From Paenibacillus sp. FSL W8-0186 (GTDB taxonomy: Bacteria; Bacillota; Bacilli; Paenibacillales; Paenibacillaceae): a DNA stretch of 64,000 nucleotides. Below, in pieces: positions 8,067 through 17,291 of the stretch (position 1 is the stretch's first letter; each line of letters starts with the position of its first letter). The position numbers and the translations under genes are program-made. The stretch lies in the NCBI RefSeq assembly GCF_037969765.1, contig NZ_CP150207.1, positions 2,907,001-2,971,000 on the forward strand, in the 5' to 3' direction. The notes under the pieces are model-generated. The model saw nothing but the letters and a program-made list of their open reading frames with translations, made no database searches and was not told where the DNA came from.

Positions 8067-9170
8067 TCATTCCGTGAATGTAACATGAATTTGTACGATT
8101 TCGGACCGGCTGCCAATGCGGATCGGCGGGCCCCAGAAGCCGAAGCCGGACGTGACGATAGAATGCAGGTTTTCTTTCTGCAAATAACCCCAATCGTTCT
8201 CGAATAACATGCCGGTAATGAGATGCGCTGGCGCAATCTGTCCGCGATGTGTATGGCCTGACAGCATCAGGTCGATCCCCTCCTGCTGGGCGATATCGAG
8301 GTCATAAGGCTGGTGATCCAGCAAGATCAGCGGTTTGGACGCATCCAGTCCTTGGACAAGCCCGCTAAGCGGAGCACGTTCCCGGTCAATCCGGTCCTTA
8401 CGCCCGATTAGCGTAAAGCTGTCATCGATCGTAACGGCTTCATCGTAGAGAATCTTCATATCTCCTTGCTCGAGGACATCGATCAAATGCTTCATTTGCC
8501 CGCTGTAGCGGTCATGATTGCCCAAGGTAGCATAGACGCCGTACCGTGCGGAGATGCCGCTTAGAACTTTATCGATCCCCTTCTGCTCGTATGGACGGAG
8601 ATCGTCATCCACAATATCCCCCGGGAATAAGACGATGTCTGGCTTCAGAGTGTTGATCCGCTCCACTAGCCGGATCGCATGCTGCTTTCCGGATAACACC
8701 CCGAAATGCATATCTGCCGCCATGACGATATTCAACTCCGGAGCAGCCGGACTAGCCTTCGGAATGTCCACGCGGTATTCCCGGACAACGGGACTATAGG
8801 CGTTAAAACTGCCATAACCAATGGTAGCCAGCAGTATAATCAGCACAAGGGCGCCTGCCCCCTTCTTCGCTGTGGAACGCGGCAGTTTCGTTAGCCGCAG
8901 CAGCCACAAGCTGACATGAACGACAGGCAGTACGAGCAGCAGTACGCAAAATACGGCCATCCAGTACGCGCCGAGAATCTGGAACAGCACGAGACCCTCT
9001 CCGATTCTTCCTAGCAGAAAAGAAACGGCCAGCAGTACAACAACTCCTATGTAGACGTACTTGAACCAGGTGGGGGTGCCTTCCTTCAGCCAACCCCAGC
9101 AGCTTCGGCCGATATAGAAGACTAACAGGCCATAAACAAGCAATGCAATGATGCCAAAAACAACAAACAT
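8067..9170 (-). CDS. Membrane-anchored metallophosphoesterase
   Basis: The 367-residue protein has four N-terminal membrane segments (about residues 1-125) and then a calcineurin-like phosphoesterase domain facing outward. Metal-site motifs are visible: AADMHFG (D-x-H), PGDIVDD (GD-x2-D), LGNHDRY (GNHD), then LLDHQP and LSGHTHRGQ (GH-x-H). This matches YkuE/YkoQ-type enzymes, some of which are linked to phospholipid or UDP-sugar pyrophosphate hydrolysis; no substrate can be named here. ATG at 9170 is six bases from AAGGGAG; the ATG at 9176 would abut that site. Confidence 0.9.
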   Translation of the reverse strand: MFVVFGIIALLVYGLLVFYIGRSCWGWLKEGTPTWFKYVYIGVVVLLAVSFLLGRIGEGLVLFQILGAYWMAVFCVLLLVLPVVHVSLWLLRLTKLPRSTAKKGAGALVLIILLATIGYGSFNAYSPVVREYRVDIPKASPAAPELNIVMAADMHFGVLSGKQHAIRLVERINTLKPDIVLFPGDIVDDDLRPYEQKGIDKVLSGISARYGVYATLGNHDRYSGQMKHLIDVLEQGDMKILYDEAVTIDDSFTLIGRKDRIDRERAPLSGLVQGLDASKPLILLDHQPYDLDIAQQEGIDLMLSGHTHRGQIAPAHLITGMLFENDWGYLQKENLHSIVTSGFGFWGPPIRIGSRSEIVQIHVTFTE

Positions 9171-9218
9171 ATTCATCTCCCTTCATTTCTATCGCTATTA
9201 TAGCGTATCTGCGGGAAA

Positions 9219-9620
9219 TTAAAAATTGGCCATGACGACGCCAAAGCAAGCCGCATTCAGCAGAAATGTAACAGCTCCGCCAATCAACAGTCCCTGTCCG
9301 ATGCCAACCCGTTTTTTCGCAAAAGCCACCACCGCAGCAGGGATTAAATAGACAATCTGGGCTATGCCAATAAAGAAATAGGATAGGGGGATAAAAATGA
9401 GCAAAAGATGAAGCAGCGCCAGAATTCCGATCCCTTTGAATACCTCGTTCGTATGGTTACGTTTTGGCGGTTCATGCAGCGGTTCCCGGGGTAGCTCCTG
9501 CAGCGTCTCTTGAGACGGCTCCTGCATCTGTTCCTGCATCGGGTCTTGCTCCCCCGCCGTCATCTTTTCTTGAGGTTGGACTAACTCAGGCTTCTCCCGC
9601 TCGTTTGGGCCATCGCTCAT
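9219..9620 (-). CDS. Small membrane protein, third gene of the Lgt-like/radical SAM operon
   Basis: The 133-residue product has a low-complexity N-terminus (residues 1-55) rich in Gln, Glu and Pro, with repeated QEP- and REP-like units. Two or three hydrophobic segments follow: GIGILALLHLLLIFIPLSYF, IAQIVYLIPAAVVAFA and LLIGGAVTFLLNAACFGVV. I do not recognise a named family. Its start overlaps the radical SAM stop by four bases (ATGA), so it is translationally coupled and probably works with that enzyme at the membrane. Function unknown. Confidence 0.75.
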   Translation of the reverse strand: MSDGPNEREKPELVQPQEKMTAGEQDPMQEQMQEPSQETLQELPREPLHEPPKRNHTNEVFKGIGILALLHLLLIFIPLSYFFIGIAQIVYLIPAAVVAFAKKRVGIGQGLLIGGAVTFLLNAACFGVVMANF

Positions 9621-11032
9621 TCTCTTCTTCCCTCCATTTCAGCTTTTATCTCCTTTAAGCGCTCTTCCAGGCCACCCCGGTAAAAAATGTTGTATGTATC
9701 AAAAGGAATAATTCTTCCGTCCGGATGAACGATATGCACGCAGGACTTCTTGACAGAGCGCACGTCGAAATAATACGGATCGAGGAATTGCATAATGATG
9801 ACGCGGAACACATTGTCATAGCTTACCGACTCGGGAACCTGCACAAACGGCAGGCAGCAGAGCAAGCTTTTCAAAGACATGGCTGATGATTCCGGCGAAT
9901 GGTTGGTGGAGAACAGCTCGAAAATATGCTCCCTCAAACTTTGATCCTGCTCGAACACGATCGTATTGCGGCCGCCCTCTAGTAAAATCTGCGGATCAAC
10001 CATACGAGTAAGAGGTATGACCCCGTCATTCAGTTTCAAGGCATAACCCATCGCGAGGCTGTCCGGATGGCAGGGCACCGGAAGCATGTCTTCGGCCTCG
10101 AACACACCGGACTGATCGATAATCGACTGCCTGACCTCGCTTAACGTCAGCCGATCCTTGGCGGGATCGAAATCCTCCGTCCGGCCTGCCGCCTGGATCG
10201 GCTGGAACGTAACGCCGCGCACGGCCCGCTGCTTAAGGCCGTATTGGATAATATCGCCAATTTCGTGGTCGTTTAGCCCTTTTTTCAACGTGACTACAAG
10301 GGTCGTGGAAATATTGAATTCATTCAAATGTGCGATCGCCTTCTCGCGGATTTGCCGCAGATCGGCGCCGCGCAGCTCCTGCAGCACCTCTCGTTCAAAG
10401 CTGTCGAACTGCAAGTACAGCTCGAAGCCCGGTAAATAGTCTGCCAAGCGCTTCACGAACTCCCGATCCTGCGCGATGCGGATGCCGTTCGTATTCACCA
10501 TCAGATGCTTAATCGGCTTGCTCTTGGCCATATCGAGAATTTCGAAAAACTGCGGATGGATCGTCGGCTCACCCCCGCTGATCTGTACGATGTCCGGCTC
10601 GCCTTCATTGCGCACAACGGCGTCCAGCATTCGCTCAACTTCCTCCAGAGAGCGCCACAGCTTCTTGTCCGGAGAGGAATCGGCATAGCAGATCGGGCAT
10701 TTCAAATTGCATTGATCGATGATTTCCACGATGGACAGGCAGCTGTGCTGCTCGTGATCGGGGCATAATCCGCAATCGTATGGACAGCCATAACGAATGG
10801 GCGTATTCCAGTGCTGCGGCATCTCCGAAGGCTTGATGAATTCGCGGCAGCGTTTATAATACTCGACGTCGGTTGAGATGAGCACTTTTTCCCGCCCGTG
10901 CTCGAAGCAGTACTTCGACAGGTAGACGCAATCGTTTTCAATAATGACCTTCGCTTCCACCTTCTTCAGGCATTTCGAGCAGATGCTGTTCGTGAGCTCG
11001 TAGAATAAATACGGTCGATTTTTTGTCGTCAT
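9617..11032 (-). CDS. Radical SAM protein resembling the Tes/MJ0619 tetraether-synthase family
   Basis: The 471-residue protein carries the radical SAM cluster motif CNLKCPIC (Cys 108, 112, 115) and the SAM-binding GGEPTIHP. It also has an unusual number of other cysteines: CSKC (18-21), CVYLSKYC..HG (35-42), C62, YGCPYDCGLC (83, 87, 90) and C98, plus CC and SC pairs near the C-terminus. That N-terminal CxxC, C..HG and Cx3Cx2C layout is what I remember of archaeal MJ0619/Tes enzymes, which join lipid tails, and of their bacterial relatives. Assignment to lipid chemistry is inference, supported by the coupled Lgt-like gene. The ATG overlaps the upstream stop by four bases. Confidence 0.8.
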   Translation of the reverse strand: MTTKNRPYLFYELTNSICSKCLKKVEAKVIIENDCVYLSKYCFEHGREKVLISTDVEYYKRCREFIKPSEMPQHWNTPIRYGCPYDCGLCPDHEQHSCLSIVEIIDQCNLKCPICYADSSPDKKLWRSLEEVERMLDAVVRNEGEPDIVQISGGEPTIHPQFFEILDMAKSKPIKHLMVNTNGIRIAQDREFVKRLADYLPGFELYLQFDSFEREVLQELRGADLRQIREKAIAHLNEFNISTTLVVTLKKGLNDHEIGDIIQYGLKQRAVRGVTFQPIQAAGRTEDFDPAKDRLTLSEVRQSIIDQSGVFEAEDMLPVPCHPDSLAMGYALKLNDGVIPLTRMVDPQILLEGGRNTIVFEQDQSLREHIFELFSTNHSPESSAMSLKSLLCCLPFVQVPESVSYDNVFRVIIMQFLDPYYFDVRSVKKSCVHIVHPDGRIIPFDTYNIFYRGGLEERLKEIKAEMEGRRE

Positions 11033-11808
11033 GAGGCATGGCTCCCTTTCAGAATATTCGCATTACGGCTAACCGCGAACATGCGATACGCAAAATACAT
11101 CATACCGAGCACGCAGGCTAGCTGGATATTATTCAGTCCGAAATAAGGATGCGGCGTCGGCTTAATAAAGTCAATGACGAAGCGGAACGCTAAATACCCG
11201 AACATGAACCATATGTAGATCAGGCCATTGGGCAGCTCTTGCCTGCGTGCAGCGCTTGTCTTCTTCGCCGCAAACAGCGCAAAGGCCAGAAAAAACAGAA
11301 ATCCAATTTCATACAATTGTGTCGGATGCCTCAATACTCCGTCCCCGTAGTCGAAACCCGTAATCCAGGCCGTTGGCGTGCCATGCGTATGATCATCCAG
11401 GCCGGTCAAGAAACAGCCGATCCGCCCAATCGCCATCGCGATGATCAGGGGAAATGCAAATTCGTCCCCGGTTGAACGCGTAATGCCTACAAGTTTCTTG
11501 GTCAGCTCGACACCAATCAATCCGCCCAGCAGTCCGCCGACGATCGTCTTGCCTCCGAACAGCTCTCTCCAGTGTTCCGATATGGACAGCAGCCATGCCG
11601 GATTCTCCAGCCAAAAGAGCAGCTTGGAGCCCAGGGAAGCGCCGAGCGCCGCGCCGACGATCAGCCAGAACATGTTGACCGTTGAGATGTCGCTTTTTTT
11701 GCGCCGCCAAACATAGATCCGGAAGCCGATGAAATAGGCGAGTGATTCAAACAAGAAATGAGGGTGAATCCGCAATCCGCCGATATGTATGTAGACGGGA
11801 AACTCCAA
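11029..11808 (-). CDS. Divergent Lgt-like (prolipoprotein diacylglyceryl transferase family) membrane protein
   Basis: The 259-residue polytopic protein resembles Lgt, which moves a diacylglyceryl group from phosphatidylglycerol to lipoprotein cysteines. It keeps the MEFPVYIHIGGLRIHPHF start, GGKTIVGGLLGG, the HPTQLYE motif and an Arg in FGYLAFRFVIDF. The Lgt signature GRIGNFINGE is altered to GRIGCFLTGLDD, so the conserved Asn and Glu are lost, suggesting a paralog with another lipid substrate. The start is TTG at 11808, four bases after a very strong AGGAGGTGG; the longer frame to 11844 lacks one. It is the first gene of a coupled trio with the radical SAM enzyme. Confidence 0.82.
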   Translation of the reverse strand: MEFPVYIHIGGLRIHPHFLFESLAYFIGFRIYVWRRKKSDISTVNMFWLIVGAALGASLGSKLLFWLENPAWLLSISEHWRELFGGKTIVGGLLGGLIGVELTKKLVGITRSTGDEFAFPLIIAMAIGRIGCFLTGLDDHTHGTPTAWITGFDYGDGVLRHPTQLYEIGFLFFLAFALFAAKKTSAARRQELPNGLIYIWFMFGYLAFRFVIDFIKPTPHPYFGLNNIQLACVLGMMYFAYRMFAVSRNANILKGSHAS

Positions 11809-11904
11809 TAGTCCACCTCCTGCTCCTCGAAAGATATGAACCAATCTAGTGAATGGATATTTTTAGGAACTGCCTCTATTATACACATCTTACCAAACCG
11901 GGAG

Positions 11905-11938
11905 AAAAATTAAAAAGAAAAACCGCTGAATTAGCGGT
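11905..11938 (-). terminator. Terminator of the lut operon
   Basis: The stem ACCGCT/AGCGGT (11922-11938) is followed on the minus strand by TTTTCTTTTTAATTTTT. It lies about 110 bases after the lutC stop and before the Lgt-like gene. Confidence 0.8.
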
Positions 11939-12045
11939 CCTATGATATTCTTTTTCTAGTATTCTCTTATTAAACTTTTCAGATCTCGTATTCTGCTAAT
12001 TCTCCTCGGCTTCCCTGCGATATTCCATATTTCTCAGTGCGATGT

Positions 12046-12783
12046 TCACCCAACAATCAAGGCATACACAATTCCTGGGCCATGCACGCCAATCGTCAGA
12101 TCATTCTCGATATCCGAGGAACGGCTCGGCCCTGAGATGAAATGAATACCGGCGGGCAGCCGACCCTGGCCTAGCTCATCGAACTCAGGCAGGACCTCTC
12201 CCAGTCTCGTCTTTAACCGTTCGGCGGGAATGAGGATCATAAGCACCGTTGGCAGCAGGCTTACGGAACGTCCTTTATGCGGAGAGGACAAAACGGCCAC
12301 AGAGCCCGTGTAAGCGACAGCGTAATCAGCCATGACAACTCCGATGTCGGCTTCGGCGGCACGCGCTTTCCAAAAGTCAGGCCCGGAACCATCGGAATTC
12401 CAAGCGGATACCTGAGCTTGCGCGAGCTTCGCTTCTAGGCCGAGCTGCTCCAATGCGGATTCCTGCTGCCTGACGATGTAATTCGCGCCGAGCTCGCGGG
12501 CTTTGGCCGCGATAAAGTCGCTGGCCTCCTCCATCGAACCCAATCGCTCGACATGGCCGCCGACGCTCAGGAAATTTTGCGTGAACCGCTCGATGCGTTC
12601 CTGCTCGTTCCATTCGAACGTACGCCAGAAGTCAGGTGCCCCGCGGAAGGGCTGCCCTGGCCTCTCCGTCATTCGCGGCCGGTTGAGCCGCTGGGCGATG
12701 CGGTTCATGAACTGCTCCTGCTTGGCTCTTGACTGGGCTTCCATCCTGACAAGCCATTCATCCTGCGTGTGTGAACTGCTCAA
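12046..12783 (-). CDS. lutC: Lactate utilization protein C (LUD domain)
   Basis: The 245-residue protein is the LutC subunit of the LutABC L-lactate-oxidising complex. The LUD domain is visible in the region VVMADYAVAYTGSVAVLSSPHKGRS and the end ISGPSRSSDIENDLTIGVHGPG, both typical. Its ATG overlaps the lutB stop by four bases. With LutA and LutB it should convert L-lactate to pyruvate in the cytoplasm. Confidence 0.93.
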   Translation of the reverse strand: MSSSHTQDEWLVRMEAQSRAKQEQFMNRIAQRLNRPRMTERPGQPFRGAPDFWRTFEWNEQERIERFTQNFLSVGGHVERLGSMEEASDFIAAKARELGANYIVRQQESALEQLGLEAKLAQAQVSAWNSDGSGPDFWKARAAEADIGVVMADYAVAYTGSVAVLSSPHKGRSVSLLPTVLMILIPAERLKTRLGEVLPEFDELGQGRLPAGIHFISGPSRSSDIENDLTIGVHGPGIVYALIVG

Positions 12784-14378
12784 TTCTGATCCCCTCCCTG
12801 CTGCCGCTGCCGGATGATACGCTCCATCCGCTCACGGATCGCCGCATCCACCGAACGGGCGGCTGCGCCATCTGCGGCTGTTCTCAAGCCGTCACCTTCA
12901 GCCTCTTTCTGCCCATGATCCGCTGGGTGGGGATCACGCCATCCGCCCATTTCCTGCAGCTCATGCTCCAATTCAGCCCAGCGCTGCCGGAAGGTCTGCT
13001 TGGCGACAGATGGTGCGATACGATAGCTGTTCCAGCCCTTTAACGGCCCAAGCTTTAGCGGAATGCCGCCATCACGGACGATCGCCTTTTGGCCGATTTG
13101 TGCCGCCCTGACGGCAGCGGCAAACCGTTTGGAATTGGCGGCAACCGCGGCAAAGCCCTTCATGCCAGCCGTCTCCAGTTTATTCCCCTGCCCCTGCTCC
13201 ACCTTGCGCCGCCGCAAGGAGACGAGCATGTCATGCAGCGGTATTTTCACCGGACAAGCCTCGTAACAGGCCCCGCACAGGCTCGATGCACTGGCGATAT
13301 CATTCCACTCGCTGACGTTACCGTTCAAGGCTGGGGTCAGCACGGCGCCGATCGGGCCGCTGTACGTGCCGCCGTAGGCATGGCCGCCGATGTGGCGGTA
13401 GACGGGACAGGCGTTCAGGCAGGCGCCGCAGCGGATGCAGTTCAGCAGCTCCTGGAACTCCGGATCGCCTAGCTGCAAGGAACGCCCGTTATCGACGATA
13501 ATGATATGCATTTCATCCGGGCCGTCCGCATCCTGCGTCCGCCGCGGGCCTGAAATGCATGACATGTACATCGTCAGCTTCTGTCCCGTCGCCGAACGCG
13601 GCAGCAGAGTCGCCATCACTTCCAAATCCGCAAAGGACGGAATTATCCGCTCCATGCCCATAAACGTAATTTGCGTCTTGGGAACCGTAGACACCATACG
13701 CGCGTTGCCTTCGTTTTCGAAGAGCACCATCGAGCCCGTCTCCGCGATGGCAAAGTTGCAGCCGGTAATGCCTAGATCGGCTTCCAGGAACTTCTCGCGC
13801 AGCTTTTTGCGCACGAAGCCGGCGAGCACGGTCGTATCGGCAGCCAGCGGCTCACCAGCCTCCTTCGAGAGGAGCTCGGCAATTTGATACCGGTTTTTAT
13901 GAATCGCAGGAATAACGATATGGGAAGGCCCTTCTCCAGCCAGCTGGATAATATATTCGCCCAAATCCGTCTCGATCGCGTCGATGCCTTCTCCGGCCAG
14001 CGCCTCGTTCAAATGCAGCTCTTCGGTAACCATAGACTTTGATTTCACTGCGCTTTTCGCCTGCTTTTGCCTGGCGATCTCCAAAGAGATCTGCACAGCC
14101 TCCGCGGAATTATCCGCAAAATGAATATGCACCCCGTTACTGCGGGCGTTATCCACGAACAAGTTCAAATAATAGTCCAGGTGAGCGATCGTATGCAGCC
14201 GGATCTCACGCCCTCTTTCGCGCCACGCTTCCCAATTGCTGAGCTCTTCGGCGGCGCTTAGCTTGCCGTTTTTGAGCCGCTCCGTCGTAAAACGAACCGC
14301 TTTGCGCAGAAAATCATCGTTCAACGCCAGTTCGGCTCTCTTCTTCACGTCAACCGCCATCGGATTCGTCGTGCTCAT
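12780..14378 (-). CDS. lutB: Lactate utilization iron-sulfur protein B
   Basis: The 532-residue protein has an N-terminal LUD domain (including GITGCNFAIAETGSMVLFEN) and a C-terminal ferredoxin part with CIRCGACLNACPVYRHIGG and CGACYEACPVKIPLH, ligands for two [4Fe-4S] clusters. It is the electron-carrying core of LutABC. B. subtilis LutB is roughly 480 residues; the extra length is a charged, low-complexity tail after about residue 470. The start overlaps the lutA stop by four bases. The gene is GC-rich compared with the flanks but co-oriented and coupled with them. Confidence 0.94.
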   Translation of the reverse strand: MSTTNPMAVDVKKRAELALNDDFLRKAVRFTTERLKNGKLSAAEELSNWEAWRERGREIRLHTIAHLDYYLNLFVDNARSNGVHIHFADNSAEAVQISLEIARQKQAKSAVKSKSMVTEELHLNEALAGEGIDAIETDLGEYIIQLAGEGPSHIVIPAIHKNRYQIAELLSKEAGEPLAADTTVLAGFVRKKLREKFLEADLGITGCNFAIAETGSMVLFENEGNARMVSTVPKTQITFMGMERIIPSFADLEVMATLLPRSATGQKLTMYMSCISGPRRTQDADGPDEMHIIIVDNGRSLQLGDPEFQELLNCIRCGACLNACPVYRHIGGHAYGGTYSGPIGAVLTPALNGNVSEWNDIASASSLCGACYEACPVKIPLHDMLVSLRRRKVEQGQGNKLETAGMKGFAAVAANSKRFAAAVRAAQIGQKAIVRDGGIPLKLGPLKGWNSYRIAPSVAKQTFRQRWAELEHELQEMGGWRDPHPADHGQKEAEGDGLRTAADGAAARSVDAAIRERMERIIRQRQQGGDQN

Positions 14379-15103
14379 GTTACCCGCATCCCTTCATAGA
14401 GCAGCTCCGCGAGGTGCATCACCCGCACCGGTTCATTGCGGTAGCGCAAATGGCCCGCGATGTTCATAAGACAGGCCATGTCCAGCCCGACGAGCACCTC
14501 AGCTTCGCTCTCCTTCACATGCTCCGCCTTCTCGGTGACCATGGCGCCGGAGATATCGGGCATTTTAATCGCGAACGTGCCTCCGAACCCGCAGCAGTCC
14601 TCGGCATACGGCAGCGGCACGAATTGCAAATCCTTCACATTGCTGAGAAGCTGCATCGGCTCCTCCTTCACCCCGAGCAGCCTGCTGCCGTGGCAGGAAG
14701 GATGATAGGTGACCTTATGCGGGAACCTTGCGCCGACATCGGTAATGCCGAGCACCTTCACGAGGAACTGCGTGAACTCGTAGGTTTTCTCCTGCAGGCG
14801 CTTCGCTTTGTCCAGCCACTCGGGCTCGTCTTTGAACAGCTCGCTGTAATGATGGATCATATAAGTGCATGAGCCCGAAGGCGATACGACAAAATCACTG
14901 TCATCAAAAGCCTGCAGCAGCGTTCGGGCAGCGGTTCGCGTCTCCTCCCAGTATCCGCTGTTATAAGAAGGCTGCCCGCAGCAGGTCTGGGTTTCAGGGA
15001 AGTCCACCTGAACGCCGTACCGGGCAAGGATGCGCACGATCGCTTCGCCGACTTGCGGATATATGACGTCGCTAAGGCAAGTGATAAATAAGGATACTTT
15101 CAT
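14375..15103 (-). CDS. lutA: Lactate utilization protein A (CCG-domain)
   Basis: The 242-residue protein has the two cysteine-rich CCG repeats of the LutA/GlpC/heterodisulfide-reductase type: TCCGQPSYNSG and DCCGFGGTF, with the linked CxG and SCHG motifs (VSPSGSCTYM, YHPSCHGSRL). It forms the LutABC L-lactate dehydrogenase complex with the next two genes. It starts 47 bases after the DeoR-type regulator stop, with no terminator between, so rhamnose genes and lut may be one transcript. Confidence 0.93.
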   Translation of the reverse strand: MKVSLFITCLSDVIYPQVGEAIVRILARYGVQVDFPETQTCCGQPSYNSGYWEETRTAARTLLQAFDDSDFVVSPSGSCTYMIHHYSELFKDEPEWLDKAKRLQEKTYEFTQFLVKVLGITDVGARFPHKVTYHPSCHGSRLLGVKEEPMQLLSNVKDLQFVPLPYAEDCCGFGGTFAIKMPDISGAMVTEKAEHVKESEAEVLVGLDMACLMNIAGHLRYRNEPVRVMHLAELLYEGMRVT

Positions 15104-15150
15104 GGCAAACCTCTCTTCCTGGAGCCGTCTGAATCTTCAGCATCCGCCCA

Positions 15151-15915
15151 TTACACGACCGTTACGGATATCGACCGGTCGGATAGAGCGGCCAGCGTCT
15201 CCTCCGCAATACCCTCGTCCGTAATAATCGCACTCACCTGCTCGAGGTTCATGACATGGGTAAAGCTCTGCTGCCCGAATTTGCTGGCATCGGCCAGCAG
15301 AATCACCTGATCGGCGATAGCCACCATCTTTTGCTTGATGCGGGCCTGCAGCTCGTTCGATTCGCTGACCCCGCGATCAAGATGAACCCCTTTGCAGGAG
15401 AGGAACATTTTATCTACATAATATGATTCAAGCGAGCGCTCAGCGAGCGGGCCGACGAACGACATGGAGCGGCTCGCCAGCAGCCCGCCCGTGGAGATCA
15501 CTTCGATTTTCTCTTTGCCGCTAAGCTCGGTAGCGACGCGAATCGAGTTGGTCAGCACGGTAAGCGGGATATCCGGAAGCTTGGATGCCATATACCAAGC
15601 GGTCGTGCTCGCATCCAGCAGGATGCGCTCATTCGGTTGAATCCGTTTGACCGCCTCATCCGCGATCCGCATTTTCTGCTCGGCGTGCGTAATTTCGCGT
15701 TCTGCATAAGGGATCTCCGGCACATCTCCCTTTGGCTTGATGCTCACGGCTCCACCATGGGAGCGCCGAAGCCGCCCGGCCTGCTCCAAGCGGTCGAGAT
15801 CGCGCCGAATCGTCTCCTCGGTAACGCCGCACAGCTCGCTAAGCTCCGAGACCCGCATGCTTCCCTTCTCATTGATCATCTGTACGATGTATTCATAGCG
15901 TTCAGCTACCAGCAT
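15151..15915 (-). CDS. DeoR-family transcriptional regulator of the rhamnose genes
   Basis: The 254-residue repressor has an N-terminal helix-turn-helix (MRVSELSELCGVTEETIRRDLDRLEQAG) and a DeoR C-terminal sugar-phosphate sensor (LDASTTAWYMA, LTNSIRVATEL, ISTGGLL, FVGPLAE, LADASKFGQQSF). It sits between rhaI and lutA. In B. subtilis a DeoR-type RhaR controls the rha operon, so the same role is inferred here, with a phosphorylated rhamnose intermediate as likely inducer. The ATG follows GGAGTG by eight bases. Confidence 0.9.
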   Translation of the reverse strand: MLVAERYEYIVQMINEKGSMRVSELSELCGVTEETIRRDLDRLEQAGRLRRSHGGAVSIKPKGDVPEIPYAEREITHAEQKMRIADEAVKRIQPNERILLDASTTAWYMASKLPDIPLTVLTNSIRVATELSGKEKIEVISTGGLLASRSMSFVGPLAERSLESYYVDKMFLSCKGVHLDRGVSESNELQARIKQKMVAIADQVILLADASKFGQQSFTHVMNLEQVSAIITDEGIAEETLAALSDRSISVTVV

Positions 15916-15968
15916 TCCTACTTCACTCCATATCTTTCTTCATTAGAATGGCAGAACGGTCTTGCCAG

Positions 15969-17189
15969 CTACCAGCTTGCACCGCCCTTGCCTCTGGCCA
16001 TGATCCCCGCCCCGTAGCCGGAAGCATGATAGGCCTTCATCGGATCGACCGGCAGCCCGGCTTCCTCGCGCACTGCATGCAGCAGGGGTGTGACATCGAA
16101 TTCGAACGCACGGCGCACCGCGTCCTCCGCACCGAGGACATCACCCCGCCCAGCCGCTTCCGCGACCTCTTCGTGATTGATGAGCAGCGCCTTGGCATAC
16201 TGTGTCTGCACATTCAGCACGGAGCGGATCATGGCTGGTATTTTCTGTTCAATGTTGTGGGACTGATCGATCATAAATGCGATTTTCTCCACCGTTCCCC
16301 GCACTTCCTCATCCGCATCATTGGCGGCAAGCACGATTTGGTAGAAAATCAGGAACAATTCATAGGGATTCATCGAACCGACGATCAAATCGTCGTCCGC
16401 ATATTTATAGCTGTTAAAATGGAATCCGCCCAGCCGCTTTTCATCAATCAGATAAGCCACGATATGCTCGATGTTGGCTCCTGGCAAATGATGCCCCGTG
16501 TCAACCAGAACCTCGGCCTGCGGCCCCAGCTTGAGGGCATAGTTGTAAGCCATGCCCCAATCGGCGATATCTGTATGGTAAAAAGCCGGCTCAAACGCTT
16601 TATATTCGATCAGCATGCGCATATCGGGCGTCAGCGCGCTGTACATTTCCGCCAATGCTTCAAGCATCCAATGCTTGCGCTTGCGGAGATCGCCTTGACC
16701 CGGGTAGTTTGTTCCGTCCGCAAACCACAGGCTCAGATCTTTCGAGCCTGTCTCCTTGGCGATATCCACGCATTCCAGCAAATGATTTGCCGCTTTGCGG
16801 CGAATGGCCGGATCGCTGTTCGTGACGCTGCCCAGCATATAATCGTCGTCCTGAAACAGATTTGGGTTAACAGCCCCGATCGAGAGTCCAAGCCCCTCGG
16901 CATGGCTTCTTAGTTTCCCGTAATCATCGACGTGATCCCACGGAATATGGATCGCCACAGAAGGACATAGCCCCGTGAGGCGGTGCACGATGGCGGCATC
17001 TTCAAATTTCTCGAACGGATTTCGCGGTACGCCAACCTTCTGGAACACTTTAAAACGCGTTCCAGAATCCCCGTAACCCCAAGATGGCGTTTCGATTTTT
17101 AGCTTCTTCAGCCTGGTCTTTACCTGCTCCAAATCGATCCCCCGCAGCTTCTGCTGCTCTTCAAATAACATATACGCTTTATCCGACAT
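15969..17189 (-). CDS. rhaI: L-rhamnose isomerase (RhaI type)
   Basis: The 406-residue TIM-barrel enzyme should convert L-rhamnose to L-rhamnulose. It resembles the Pseudomonas stutzeri-type isomerase rather than E. coli RhaA. Metal-site stretches are LIEYKAFEPAFYHTD, VDTGHHLPGANIEH and HFNSYKYADDDLIVGSM, holding the expected Glu, Asp and His ligands. I chose ATG at 17189 because AGAGGAGGA lies eight bases upstream; the longer frame to 17237 contains that site. It lies between rhaEW and the DeoR regulator. Confidence 0.92.
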   Translation of the reverse strand: MSDKAYMLFEEQQKLRGIDLEQVKTRLKKLKIETPSWGYGDSGTRFKVFQKVGVPRNPFEKFEDAAIVHRLTGLCPSVAIHIPWDHVDDYGKLRSHAEGLGLSIGAVNPNLFQDDDYMLGSVTNSDPAIRRKAANHLLECVDIAKETGSKDLSLWFADGTNYPGQGDLRKRKHWMLEALAEMYSALTPDMRMLIEYKAFEPAFYHTDIADWGMAYNYALKLGPQAEVLVDTGHHLPGANIEHIVAYLIDEKRLGGFHFNSYKYADDDLIVGSMNPYELFLIFYQIVLAANDADEEVRGTVEKIAFMIDQSHNIEQKIPAMIRSVLNVQTQYAKALLINHEEVAEAAGRGDVLGAEDAVRRAFEFDVTPLLHAVREEAGLPVDPMKAYHASGYGAGIMARGKGGASW

Positions 17190-17291
17190 CGACAAGTCCT
17201 CCTCTTCATCCCATGAGAATTCAATTCTGCGAATCACTTATGAAAAAATAGGCGATGTTTCCCTAATATTAAGATGTTGCACCATGTACCC

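Noticed and set aside
15948..16913. 321-residue plus-strand frame
   Set aside because: Antisense to rhaI, which has clear family motifs; the frame is open because of codon bias.
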